Shown here in pieces: positions 26,754-35,344 of a stretch of 64,000 nucleotides of DNA; position 1 is the stretch's first letter; each line of letters begins with the position of its first letter. Origin of the DNA: Bradyrhizobium sp. CCGUVB4N (GTDB lineage Bacteria > Pseudomonadota > Alphaproteobacteria > Rhizobiales > Xanthobacteraceae). The position numbers and the translations under genes are program-made. The stretch covers positions 3,906,001 through 3,970,000 of the forward strand of contig NZ_JANADP010000001.1 of NCBI RefSeq assembly GCF_024199945.1. Direction: 5' to 3'. The notes below the pieces were generated by a model, which searched no databases, was not told where the DNA came from, and saw only the letters and a list, made by a program, of their open reading frames with translations.

Positions 26754-27829
26754 TCCTTCGCGCCCTGGGATGAATCGCCGGGACTCTTCCGCGGCGGACG
26801 CGTGCTGTCGCGCAGCATCAGCGTGGCAGGAAGATTGATGTCCTTCCGCTGCCCCGTCTTGCCGGTCGTCATCAGCGCAATCAGTTCGGCTGCGGCGGTG
26901 GCTCCGAGATCGCGGCGGGGCTGGACGATGGTTGTCAAGGTCGGCTCGCAATAGTCGGCATAGGCAATGCCGTCAAAGCCGACGACGGAGAGATCGTCCG
27001 GGACTTGCAGGCCGGCCGCGTGCACGGTCTTGATAAGGCCGATCGCCATCTCGTCATTGGCTGCAAACAGGGCGGTGGGACGCGCCGCGGGTCCGAGCGC
27101 CAGCAGCGCCCGGCCGGCCTCGACGCCGGTACGGAAGGTGAAATCGCCGGGCAGAATCAAGTCTGCCTCAGCCGCAATACCCGCCTCGCGCAAGGCCTGA
27201 CGATAGCCTTCGAAACGCTGCTGCTCGAGAATGTTGGATTTTGGTCCGGACAGATAGGCGATGCTTGTGTGTCCGAGCTCCACCAGGTGTCGCACCGCCT
27301 CGCTGGCGGTCCCGACATTGTCGATTGTGACTTGGGGGAAGCTTTCGCCAGAAATGTACTCGCAAGCGGCGACCAGCGGCACGCGCGCCTCGAGCAAGTC
27401 GCGGTCGGGGCTGCGCATCACATGGCCGCACAAGAGCAGTACGCCGTCGGCCTGGCCGGCGCAGACCAGATCAACGTAGCGCGCCTCCTTCTCCGGCGAG
27501 CCGGTTAGATTGGCGATGATGAGACCATAACCGGCGGCCGATAGCGTATCATCGATGCCCTGCAGGACCTCAGCGAAGAAGGGGTTGGCGATATCCGGCA
27601 CCGCCACCAACACGACCATGGTCTTCCGGGCGCGCAGGTTCCTTGCGGAAATGTTCGGCGCGTAGCCGGTCTCGCGCACCGCGGCGAGCACGCGTGTGCG
27701 GGTTTCCTCAATCACGACCTCGGGGCGCGCCAGCGTCCGGCTGACGGTCGCAACCGAAACTCCTGCCAGTCGCGCGACATCGGCGATCTTGGTGGCCTTT
27801 GGGCGCGTCGTTCTGCTTCGTTTTGCCAT
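26693..27829 (-). CDS. LacI family transcriptional regulator
   Basis: A 378-residue LacI repressor: helix-turn-helix TKIADVARLAGVSVATVSRTL at about 14-34, hinge ISARNLRARK, then a periplasmic-binding-like effector domain (VLVAVPDIANPFFAEVLQG ... VPDDLSVVGFDGIAYADYCEPTLTTI). The domain normally ends at about LMLRDSTRPP; here some 30 residues of low-complexity tail follow, encoded opposite the 3' end of the dehydrogenase gene. It is divergent from the sugar ABC operon at 27982, with a perfect palindromic operator between them. Confidence 0.92.
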   Translation of the reverse strand: MAKRSRTTRPKATKIADVARLAGVSVATVSRTLARPEVVIEETRTRVLAAVRETGYAPNISARNLRARKTMVVLVAVPDIANPFFAEVLQGIDDTLSAAGYGLIIANLTGSPEKEARYVDLVCAGQADGVLLLCGHVMRSPDRDLLEARVPLVAACEYISGESFPQVTIDNVGTASEAVRHLVELGHTSIAYLSGPKSNILEQQRFEGYRQALREAGIAAEADLILPGDFTFRTGVEAGRALLALGPAARPTALFAANDEMAIGLIKTVHAAGLQVPDDLSVVGFDGIAYADYCEPTLTTIVQPRRDLGATAAAELIALMTTGKTGQRKDINLPATLMLRDSTRPPRKSPGDSSQGAKDYDPGSATPVSSRSLPTRAS

Positions 27830-27892
27830 GGAAAGGCTCGTCCTCTCGGAGGCGCAACGGCGCTTGCAAAAGCCAGGAGTTCTGCTAGCCTC

Positions 27893-27908
27893 ATGTAATC
27901 GATTACAT
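27893..27908. promoter_or_regulatory. LacI-type operator ATGTAATCGATTACAT
   Basis: A perfect 16-base palindrome with the central CG typical of LacI-family sites. It lies 64 bases upstream of the regulator start and about 73 bases upstream of the sugar-binding protein gene, so it can control both. No regulator other than the adjacent LacI protein needs to be invoked. Confidence 0.8.
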
Positions 27909-27981
27909 TCGGTAAAGCAATGAGCCCTTAAAGGCCGAAAGCCGAATGCAAAGCCTGCAAAGGCAGATCAGGGAGGGAATG

Positions 27982-29223
27982 ATGAAGCGCACGCTGTTCG
28001 CATCAGTGGCGATTGCCGCCATTGCCTTGGCTGGAGCGCCGGTCTCGGCAGAAGAGATGAAGGCCGAGGTCATTCATTGGTGGACCTCCGGTGGAGAGGC
28101 GGCCGCGGTGAAGGTGTTCGCCGATCAGTTCACCAAGGCCGGTGGGACGTGGGTCGATAGCGCCGTGGCCGGTGCCGCCAACGCGCGAAACGCCGCGATC
28201 AGCCGCACCGTCGCCGGCAATCCTCCGACCGCGATGCAGCTCAACACCGGCAAGCAGTTTGATGAACTGGTGGAAGGCGATCTGCTTGCCGATGTCGATG
28301 CGGTCGCGACTGAGGGCAATTGGAGGGGCGTCATGCCTGCCGCGATCGTTGCCGCGGCGACTCGCAACGGCAAGATGTATGCGGTGCCGATCAACATCCA
28401 CGGTCAGAATTGGCTCTGGTACAACAAGACCGTGCTGGCCTCCGTTGGCGCTGTCGAGCCGAAGACCTGGACTGACGCTCTCGCCATTCTCGACAAGCTT
28501 AAGGCCGACGGAAAGGTGATCCCGCTGGCCTTCTCGGGTCAGAAGAACTGGGAGCAAAACCTGTTCAATGCGGTCATGATCGGCGTTGGTGGCGCACAGA
28601 TGTGGACCGGCATCCTCGGCAAGCGCGACGTCTCGCTGGCGGGGAGCCCCGAATTCAAGGCGGTCGCCGTCACCTACAAGAAGCTCAAGGACTATGTCGA
28701 TGCCGGCGCGCCCGGCCGCAACTGGAATGACGCGACCAATCTCGTCATCCAGGGCAAGGCCGGAATGCAGATCATGGGCGACTGGGCCAAGGGCGAATTC
28801 GTTGCGGCGGGCAAGGTCGCCGACAAGGACTATGGCTGCACGGTGCTATCCAATGGCAGCGGCGGCTACGTGATGGGCGGCGACGTGTTCGTCTTCCCGA
28901 AGGCGAAGGATCCATCCACGACCAAGGCGCAGATGACCTTGGCGAGACTGATGCTGACGCCCGAGACCCAGATCCAGTTCGCGCTGAAGAAGGGCTCGAT
29001 TCCCGTACGTAGCGATGTCGATACGTCTGCACTCGACGCTTGCGCCCAGAAGGGTATGCGCTATGTCGCGGACAAAGCCCAGCAAATGCCGTCCGGCGAC
29101 ATGCTGGCACCGCCGGCGACGATCGGTGCGCTGCAGGATGCCATCTCGCAATATTGGAACACCAATATGAGTGCCGATGAATTCTCAGCCAAGGTCGTAG
29201 CGGTGCTGAAGTCCCAGGAGTGA
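27982..29223 (+). CDS. Sugar ABC transporter binding protein (glucose/glucoside type)
   Basis: A 413-residue solute-binding protein with a signal peptide ending AGAPVSA before EEMKAEV. The mature N-terminus VIHWWTSGGEAAAVKVFADQF and the pattern WLWYNKTVLASVG resemble GtsA/ThuE-like glucose and disaccharide binding proteins. GGGAGGG precedes two adjacent ATG codons (27979 and 27982); the second has better spacing. It opens the LacI-controlled operon. The exact sugar is not readable from sequence. Confidence 0.88.
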   Translation: MKRTLFASVAIAAIALAGAPVSAEEMKAEVIHWWTSGGEAAAVKVFADQFTKAGGTWVDSAVAGAANARNAAISRTVAGNPPTAMQLNTGKQFDELVEGDLLADVDAVATEGNWRGVMPAAIVAAATRNGKMYAVPINIHGQNWLWYNKTVLASVGAVEPKTWTDALAILDKLKADGKVIPLAFSGQKNWEQNLFNAVMIGVGGAQMWTGILGKRDVSLAGSPEFKAVAVTYKKLKDYVDAGAPGRNWNDATNLVIQGKAGMQIMGDWAKGEFVAAGKVADKDYGCTVLSNGSGGYVMGGDVFVFPKAKDPSTTKAQMTLARLMLTPETQIQFALKKGSIPVRSDVDTSALDACAQKGMRYVADKAQQMPSGDMLAPPATIGALQDAISQYWNTNMSADEFSAKVVAVLKSQE

Positions 29224-29233
29224 TGTCACCAAA

Positions 29234-29258
29234 GGCGGCCGACGAACTGTCGGTCGCC
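29234..29258 (+). promoter_or_regulatory. Stem-loop after the sugar-binding protein gene
   Basis: GGCGGCCGAC (29234-29243) pairs with GTCGGTCGCC (29249-29258) with one G-U pair and a five-base loop, starting ten bases after the stop codon. No U-run follows. It resembles the hairpins after the other binding-protein genes in the window. Confidence 0.6.
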
Positions 29259-29296
29259 CTTACTCCCCGTCGACTTCTCTTCAATCCGGCGATGTC

Positions 29297-30175
29297 ATGC
29301 GTCTTGCGCTGAGTTCCCGACTGTCCGCGATCTCCGCGCTCTTGCCGGCGCTGGTGGTGATGTTCGTCGTCTATATCGGCGCCACCAGCTGGACCGTCTG
29401 GATGTCGCTGACCAACTCGCGCATGCTGCCGAACAGCAATTTCGTCGGGCTCCGGCAATATCAGCTGTTGCTCGGCAACGACCGCTGGATCACCTCGGTC
29501 CACAACATCGTCATCTACGGTGTGCTGTTCGTTTCCCTCACGCTTCTGATCGGCTTCCTGTTGGCGGTTGCGATCGATCAGCGGGTGCGCGCCGAAGATA
29601 CGATCCGTTCGATCTATCTCTATCCCTATTCGATGTCATTCGTGGTTACGGGGTTGGTCTGGCAATGGCTGCTCAACCCCACGCTCGGCATCCAGCATGT
29701 GTTGCGCAGCTGGGGCTTCGAAGGCGCCACTTTCGACTGGATTGTACGGCCGGAGACCGCAATCTATTGCCTGGTCATTGCCGGCGTCTGGCAGGCTTCG
29801 GGGCTGGTGATGGCAATCATGCTCGCCGGCCTGCGCGGCGTCGACGACGAAATCTGGAAGGCGGCGCGGGTCGACGGCCTGCCGAAATGGCGGGTCTATG
29901 TGTCGATCATCATCCCGATGATGGGTGCCAGCTTTGCGACTGCCGCGGTGCTGCTCTCGACGGGCGTGGTGCGCCTCTACGATCTCTCGGTCGCGATGAC
30001 CAATGGCGGGCCGGGCATCGCCTCGGAGGTGCCGGCAAAATTCGTCATGGATCATCTGTTCGAGCGCGCCAACATCGGACTTGCGACGGCGGCAGCGACC
30101 ACCATGCTGATTACGGTGATCGCGGTGGTCGCTCCCTATCTTTACTGGCGCGCACGCAAGGGAGAGATGCGATGA
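29297..30175 (+). CDS. Sugar ABC transporter permease (MalF type)
   Basis: A 292-residue permease with six hydrophobic helices and EAA loop WKAARVDGLPKWRVYVSIIIP. The segment VAMTNGGPGIASEVPAKFV is the conserved block following it. ATG 29297 has no strong ribosome-binding site, so initiation may depend on the preceding binding-protein transcript. The stop overlaps the next permease gene (ATGA). Confidence 0.88.
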   Translation: MRLALSSRLSAISALLPALVVMFVVYIGATSWTVWMSLTNSRMLPNSNFVGLRQYQLLLGNDRWITSVHNIVIYGVLFVSLTLLIGFLLAVAIDQRVRAEDTIRSIYLYPYSMSFVVTGLVWQWLLNPTLGIQHVLRSWGFEGATFDWIVRPETAIYCLVIAGVWQASGLVMAIMLAGLRGVDDEIWKAARVDGLPKWRVYVSIIIPMMGASFATAAVLLSTGVVRLYDLSVAMTNGGPGIASEVPAKFVMDHLFERANIGLATAAATTMLITVIAVVAPYLYWRARKGEMR

Positions 30176-31065
30176 CCGCCTTGGTGCAGCCTTTGTCCGC
30201 CGCGCGGCGGAGCAAGCGCATGACCCCGGCGCGCTGGGGCCTGTATGCCTTTATCTTCATTACCGCGCTCTACTTCCTGCTTCCGCTCTATGTGATGGTC
30301 GTCACGTCGTTGAAGCCGATGGCTGAGATCCGGCAGGGCAATCTGTTGGCCTTGCCTGCAGCTCCCAGCATCGACGCATGGGTCAAGGCCTGGAGTTCGG
30401 CTTGCACGGGTCTGACCTGCCAAGGCATCAAGATCGGCTTTCTCAATTCGCTGCGTATCCTGGTGCCGTCGGTTGTCCTCTCCATCCTGGTCGGCTCGCT
30501 CACCGGTTATGCGCTGTCGCTATGGCGCGTGCGCGGCGCCAACGTCCTGTTCGGCGCGATGATGGTGGTCGCCTTCATTCCCTATCAGGTGTTCATCTAT
30601 CCTTTGGTTCGCGTGTTCTCCTTCGCCGGACTCGGGCAATCGCTCTCAACCATCGTGATGATTCACACGATCTTCGGCCTTCCCACCATGACGCTGCTGT
30701 TCCGCAATTATTTTGCATCGTTGCCGGTCGAGTTGTTCAAGGCCGCCCGTGTCGACGGCGCCGGCTTCTACCAGATCTACGCGCGGATCATGATGCCGAT
30801 GGCCACCCCCATGATCGTGGTCGCGGTGATCCTGCAGACCACCGGAATCTGGAACGATTTCATCCTGGGGCTTGTCTTCGCCGGCCGCGACAATCTGCCG
30901 ATGACGGTTCAGCTCAACAACATCGTCAACTCGACGCAAGGCGAGCGCGCCTACAATGTCGACATGGCTGCGACGCTGCTGACCGCGCTGTTGCCGCTCG
31001 TTGTCTATTTCGGTTCCGGTCGGTGGTTCGTGCGCGGCATTGCCGCCGGTGCCGTGAAAGGCTGA
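30172..31065 (+). CDS. Sugar ABC transporter permease (MalG type)
   Basis: A 297-residue permease with EAA loop FKAARVDGAGFYQIYARIMMP and C-terminal RWFVRGIAAGAVKG, the standard ending of this family. A periplasmic insert with two cysteines (SACTGLTCQGIKIGF) lies after the first helix and could form a disulphide. It is coupled to the upstream permease through the ATGA overlap and ends six bases before the ATPase gene. Confidence 0.88.
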   Translation: MTALVQPLSAARRSKRMTPARWGLYAFIFITALYFLLPLYVMVVTSLKPMAEIRQGNLLALPAAPSIDAWVKAWSSACTGLTCQGIKIGFLNSLRILVPSVVLSILVGSLTGYALSLWRVRGANVLFGAMMVVAFIPYQVFIYPLVRVFSFAGLGQSLSTIVMIHTIFGLPTMTLLFRNYFASLPVELFKAARVDGAGFYQIYARIMMPMATPMIVVAVILQTTGIWNDFILGLVFAGRDNLPMTVQLNNIVNSTQGERAYNVDMAATLLTALLPLVVYFGSGRWFVRGIAAGAVKG

Positions 31066-31071
31066 CGCAGC

Positions 31072-32157
31072 ATGCAGAAATCGGACGTCGATATCAGAGG
31101 CCTGCAGATCGGCTTTGGCGGCCTGAAGGTGCTGGATAATCTCAATCTCCATGTCGGCGAGTCCGAATTCCTCGTGCTGCTCGGGCCCTCCGGCTGCGGC
31201 AAGTCGACATTGCTCAATGCGATCGCCGGGCTGATCGAGGCCAAGGGTGGCGAGATCCATATCGGCGGCCGGGATGTCACATGGGCAGAGCCGAAGGATC
31301 GCGGCATCGCAATGGTGTTCCAGAGCTACGCGCTCTATCCACGCATGAGCGTGCGCCGGAACATGTCGTTCGGGCTGACGGTCGCGGGCACGCCGCGAGA
31401 CGAGATCGAGCGCCGCGTCGGAGAGGCCGCGCAGATCCTGCGGCTCACCAATCTTCTCGACCGCCGTCCCAGCGAGCTTTCCGGCGGGCAGCGCCAGCGT
31501 GTCGCAATCGGGCGAGCGCTGGTGCGCCATGCGGGCGTCTATCTGTTTGACGAGCCGCTCTCCAATCTCGACGCCCAACTCCGCGCCGAGCTCAGAGTCG
31601 AGATCAAGCGGCTGCATGCACGGCTGGGTGCCACGATGATCTACGTGACGCACGATCAGATCGAGGCGCTGACGCTGGCGGACCGGATCGCGGTGATGCA
31701 GGGTGGCGTGATCCAGCAGCTCGATACGCCGAGGAAGATCTATCGCGAACCCGTGAACCGCTTCGTCGCCTCTTTCGTCGGCTCACCAGCGATGAACTTC
31801 ATTCCCGGCCGGCTCGCGTGCGGCAGCGAGCTCGCATTTATCGTCGGCGCAAATCGGATCGGTCTGAACGGCTATGCCTTGCATAGCCAGACGACCGACG
31901 CGCCGGCCGTTCTTGGCATCCGGCCCGAGCACATCGAACTGACGGCGTCCAGCGATCCATCCTCAGTGTCCGCGCGCGTCGAAATGGTCGAGCCGATGGG
32001 TGCCGACACATTGATCTGGTGCCGCCTTGCTGATGGCGCCGCCTTCTCCTTCCGCCATGATGCGGACGCGCCAATGCGTGTGGGGGACACGTTGACCGTC
32101 CGCTTCCCCGTCGACGCCATGTCGCTGTTCGATGAGACGAGCGGCCAGCGCCTTTAA
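31072..32157 (+). CDS. Sugar ABC transporter ATPase (MalK/UgpC type)
   Basis: A 361-residue ATPase with Walker A GPSGCGKST, Q-loop VFQSYALYPRM, signature LSGGQRQRVAIGRAL, Walker B YLFDEPLSNLD and H-loop VTHDQ. The C-terminal OB-type regulatory domain starts near NRFVASFVGSPAMNF and includes LGIRPEHIEL. It completes the four-gene importer that begins at 27982. Confidence 0.93.
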   Translation: MQKSDVDIRGLQIGFGGLKVLDNLNLHVGESEFLVLLGPSGCGKSTLLNAIAGLIEAKGGEIHIGGRDVTWAEPKDRGIAMVFQSYALYPRMSVRRNMSFGLTVAGTPRDEIERRVGEAAQILRLTNLLDRRPSELSGGQRQRVAIGRALVRHAGVYLFDEPLSNLDAQLRAELRVEIKRLHARLGATMIYVTHDQIEALTLADRIAVMQGGVIQQLDTPRKIYREPVNRFVASFVGSPAMNFIPGRLACGSELAFIVGANRIGLNGYALHSQTTDAPAVLGIRPEHIELTASSDPSSVSARVEMVEPMGADTLIWCRLADGAAFSFRHDADAPMRVGDTLTVRFPVDAMSLFDETSGQRL

Positions 32158-32181
32158 ATCCTTACCAGCAGAAAGCGAGAC

Positions 32182-32943
32182 ATGACCAAGCCGATCGACC
32201 GTTTCTCCATCCAGCTTTATTCAGCCCGCTCCATCGCCTCACTCGAGGCACAATTCGCCCTGCTGTCCAGCCTCGGCTACACGATGGTCGAACCTTGGGG
32301 CGGCCTGTTCAACGATCCCGAGACGCTGAGGAGGCTTCTTGAGGTCCACGGGATGATCGCGCCGAGTGCCCATGTTGGCCTCGACCGCTTGCGTGAGGAT
32401 GCGGTTGGCACGGTGAGGATGTGCAAGGGGCTGGGCATCGAGACCATCTTTGCGCCGGCCCCGCCGCTGGGCGAGCGTGAGGGAGGCGAAAAGGAATGGC
32501 GCAGCATCGGGCGCGAGCTTGCCGACATCGGAAAGGTGGTGACCGGCGAGGGGCTCAAATTCGGCTGGCACAATCATCATTGGGAGTATGGCCGCAGCGA
32601 AAGCGGCAAGACCTATCTCGAATGCCTGTTCGAGGAGGCTCCCGATCTGGTCTGGGAGGCCGATCTCGCCTGGATCGTGCGCGGCGGCGGGAATCCAGTC
32701 GCCGAGATCAAGAAGCATGCGCCGCGGTTGGTCGCGTGTCACATCAAGGATCTTGCGCCATCGGGGCAGTGCACCGATGAGGACGGATGGGCCGATCCCG
32801 GGCACGGCATCATGGACTGGCCGGCGCTGTGCGCGGCGATGAAAGATGCCAAGGTCTCCCTGTTCGTCGCTGAGCACGACAAGCCGAACGACGTCGCCCG
32901 CTTCGCGCGGCGGGCGCGTGAGACCGTGTCGTCATGGACGTGA
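32182..32943 (+). CDS. Sugar phosphate isomerase/epimerase-like TIM barrel (first)
   Basis: A 253-residue xylose isomerase-like barrel. Putative metal ligands are the glutamate near WHNHHWEY, Asp in VWEADLAW, His in CHIKDLAP and Glu in FVAEHDKP. The family includes isomerases, epimerases and 3-keto-sugar lyases, so the name is not a reaction assignment. It follows the ATPase by 24 bases and precedes an oxidoreductase by 13 bases, forming an isomerase plus oxidoreductase pair that is repeated downstream. Confidence 0.82.
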   Translation: MTKPIDRFSIQLYSARSIASLEAQFALLSSLGYTMVEPWGGLFNDPETLRRLLEVHGMIAPSAHVGLDRLREDAVGTVRMCKGLGIETIFAPAPPLGEREGGEKEWRSIGRELADIGKVVTGEGLKFGWHNHHWEYGRSESGKTYLECLFEEAPDLVWEADLAWIVRGGGNPVAEIKKHAPRLVACHIKDLAPSGQCTDEDGWADPGHGIMDWPALCAAMKDAKVSLFVAEHDKPNDVARFARRARETVSSWT

Positions 32944-32956
32944 CGGGGAGGGGATC

Positions 32957-34117
32957 ATGAGCACGCTCGGAGTTGGCATCGTCGGGTGCGGCAACATCTC
33001 GACGATCTACATGCAGAACATGCCGAAATTTCGCGATCTCAGGCTCATTGCTTGCGCGGATATTCGGCCTGAAGCCGCACAAGCCCAGGCAGCGCAGTTC
33101 GGTATCGAGGCCTTATCGATCGATGCGCTGTTGGCGCGTCCCGACGTCCGGATCGTCGTGAACCTGACCACGCCGGACGCACATTTTGCGATAAGCCACG
33201 CTGCGTTGACCGCGGGCAAGAACGTATTCGGCGAGAAGCCGATCACGGTCGAGGCCAACGACGCTGCGATCTTGGTCGCGGAGGCGGCGCGCCGCGGCTT
33301 GAAGCTCGGCTGCGCGCCGGATACTTTTCTTGGCGGCGGTGGACGGATTGCGCGCGAGTTTATCGATACGGGTCGGATCGGCAGGGTGCTCTACGGTACC
33401 TGCTTTCTGATGTCGCATGGCATGGAGCACTGGCACCCCGATCCGACCTTCTTCTTCAAACGTGGCGGCGGGCCGATCCTCGACATGGGGCCCTATTACC
33501 TTGCAGCGCTGATCAACCTGTTGGGTCCGGTCGCACGGGTGCAGGGGCGTGCGAGCTCCGGCTTTGCTTCGCGACTCGTCACCTCGAAGGGGCCGATGAA
33601 CGGCAAGACCATCGCGGTTGAAACCCCGACGACGGTCATGTCGCTGCTGCATTTCGAATCGGGTGCCGACATCATCTTCGCAATGAGCTGGGACGTCTGG
33701 AAACACGGACATCCGCCGATCGAACTCTACGGCACCGAGGGTTCGCTGCGTGTGCCGGACCCCAACTTCTTCGGCGGCGCGGTGCAATACACCGAGAAGG
33801 GTGGCGACTGGATCTCTGTCACAGCGGACGACCGGCCGTTCGGCAAGCCCAACTGGCGCTCGCCGAATTGGGCCGATCACATACCGAACCAGGCTAACTA
33901 TCGTTGCCTGGGCGTCGCCGAACTCGCAAGTGCAGTGTTAAACGACACGCCACACCGCGCCTCCGGCGCGCTGGCGAGCCACGCGCTGGAGGTGAAGCAC
34001 GCGATCCTCAAGGCCAGCGTCGAGGGTGGAGAGATTGTGGTGCACTCGCGCGTAGAGCGACCGGCGCCGCTGTCCGATGTCGATGCGATGGCATTGTGGG
34101 CCGAGGAGACGTTCTGA
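32957..34117 (+). CDS. Gfo/Idh/MocA family oxidoreductase (first of pair)
   Basis: A 386-residue NAD(P)-dependent sugar oxidoreductase with GIVGCGNISTIY at the cofactor loop, GEKPITVEANDA as the EKP motif and GPYYLAALINLLG in the substrate domain (the conserved G-x-YY/H region). GGGGAGGGG upstream of ATG 32957 is a strong ribosome-binding site. It ends 158 bases before the next isomerase gene, the only sizeable gap in the operon, where two short GC stems (near 34143-34157 and 34170-34200) are seen. Confidence 0.87.
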   Translation: MSTLGVGIVGCGNISTIYMQNMPKFRDLRLIACADIRPEAAQAQAAQFGIEALSIDALLARPDVRIVVNLTTPDAHFAISHAALTAGKNVFGEKPITVEANDAAILVAEAARRGLKLGCAPDTFLGGGGRIAREFIDTGRIGRVLYGTCFLMSHGMEHWHPDPTFFFKRGGGPILDMGPYYLAALINLLGPVARVQGRASSGFASRLVTSKGPMNGKTIAVETPTTVMSLLHFESGADIIFAMSWDVWKHGHPPIELYGTEGSLRVPDPNFFGGAVQYTEKGGDWISVTADDRPFGKPNWRSPNWADHIPNQANYRCLGVAELASAVLNDTPHRASGALASHALEVKHAILKASVEGGEIVVHSRVERPAPLSDVDAMALWAEETF

Positions 34118-34275
34118 CACAGGCCAGCCCCCCAGAACTGACCGCCCCGTGTGGGCGTTAGAATGTAGTGCCCGCTCTGTCGGCGGGAACCAGCACGGGC
34201 AGGCGAAGTTTGGTGGGGGTATCGAGTTCAGCAGACGCGTGATGCCAAAGCATCCCGGATACAAGGACGCATTCG

Positions 34276-35331
34276 ATGAAGATGATCAAGGGACCGGCGA
34301 TATTTCTCGCTCAGTTCGCCGCCGACGCAGCGCCGTTCAATTCTCTCGATTCAATCTGCGGATGGGCAGCCTCGCTCGGCTACGAGGGAGTTCAGATTCC
34401 GAGTTGGGATGGGCGGCTTTTCGATCTGAAGGAAGCCTCGGAGTCGCAGGACTACGCCGACGAAGTGAAGGGGATTGCGGCCCGCCACGGGCTCACGATC
34501 ACCGAACTCTCGACCCATCTGCAGGGCCAGCTCGTTGCCGTTCACCCGGCCTATGACGCGGCATTCGACGGCTTTGCGGCGCCGGAGGTGCGTGGCAACG
34601 CCAAGGCGCGCACGGAGTGGGCCGTCGACCAGGTCAAGCGCGCGATCCTGGCCTCCAGCCGGCTCGGGCTCACGGCACAAGCGACCTTCTCCGGTGCGCT
34701 TGCCTGGCCCTATGTCTATCCCTGGCCGCAGCGACCGGCCGGCCTCATCGAGGCCGCCTTCGACGAGCTTGCCAGGCGCTGGCGGCCGATCCTCGATTAT
34801 GCCGACGAGCACGGTGTTGATCTCGCCTATGAGATCCATCCTGGTGAGGACCTTCACGACGGCATCTCCTACGAGATGTTTCTCGAGCGGGTGAACGGCC
34901 ACAAGCGCGCGAACCTGCTCTATGACCCGTCACACTTCGTTCTGCAGCAGCTCGACTATCTCGACTACATTGACATCTACCACGAGCGCATCAAGGCATT
35001 CCACGTTAAGGACGCCGAGTTCAACCCCACCGGCCGCCAGGGAGTCTATGGCGGCTTCCAGAGTTGGGTCGACCGTGCCGGCCGCTTTCGATCGCTCGGC
35101 GACGGTCAGGTCGATTTCGGCGCCATCTTCTCGAAGCTCACGCAATACGATTATGACAGCTGGGCCGTGCTCGAATGGGAGTGTGCACTGAAGCATCCCG
35201 AGCAAGGTGCCCGCGAAGGTGCCGAATTCATCAAGAGTCATATCATCCGTGTCACCGAGAAAGCCTTCGACGATTTCGCGGGTGCCGGCACCGACGACGC
35301 AGCGAACCGCAAGATGCTCGGCCTCTCATGA
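34276..35331 (+). CDS. Sugar phosphate isomerase/epimerase-like TIM barrel (second)
   Basis: A 351-residue xylose isomerase-like barrel, about 100 residues longer than the first. Expected metal ligands appear in order: Glu in YEIHPGEDLHD, Asp in LLYDPSHFVLQQ, His in KAFHVKDAEF and Glu in VLEWECALK. This longer type commonly accompanies Gfo/Idh/MocA dehydrogenases in sugar and inositol operons. The 13-base gap to the next gene keeps the pair together. Reaction unknown. Confidence 0.85.
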   Translation: MKMIKGPAIFLAQFAADAAPFNSLDSICGWAASLGYEGVQIPSWDGRLFDLKEASESQDYADEVKGIAARHGLTITELSTHLQGQLVAVHPAYDAAFDGFAAPEVRGNAKARTEWAVDQVKRAILASSRLGLTAQATFSGALAWPYVYPWPQRPAGLIEAAFDELARRWRPILDYADEHGVDLAYEIHPGEDLHDGISYEMFLERVNGHKRANLLYDPSHFVLQQLDYLDYIDIYHERIKAFHVKDAEFNPTGRQGVYGGFQSWVDRAGRFRSLGDGQVDFGAIFSKLTQYDYDSWAVLEWECALKHPEQGAREGAEFIKSHIIRVTEKAFDDFAGAGTDDAANRKMLGLS

Positions 35332-35344
35332 GCGAGGACAAGAC

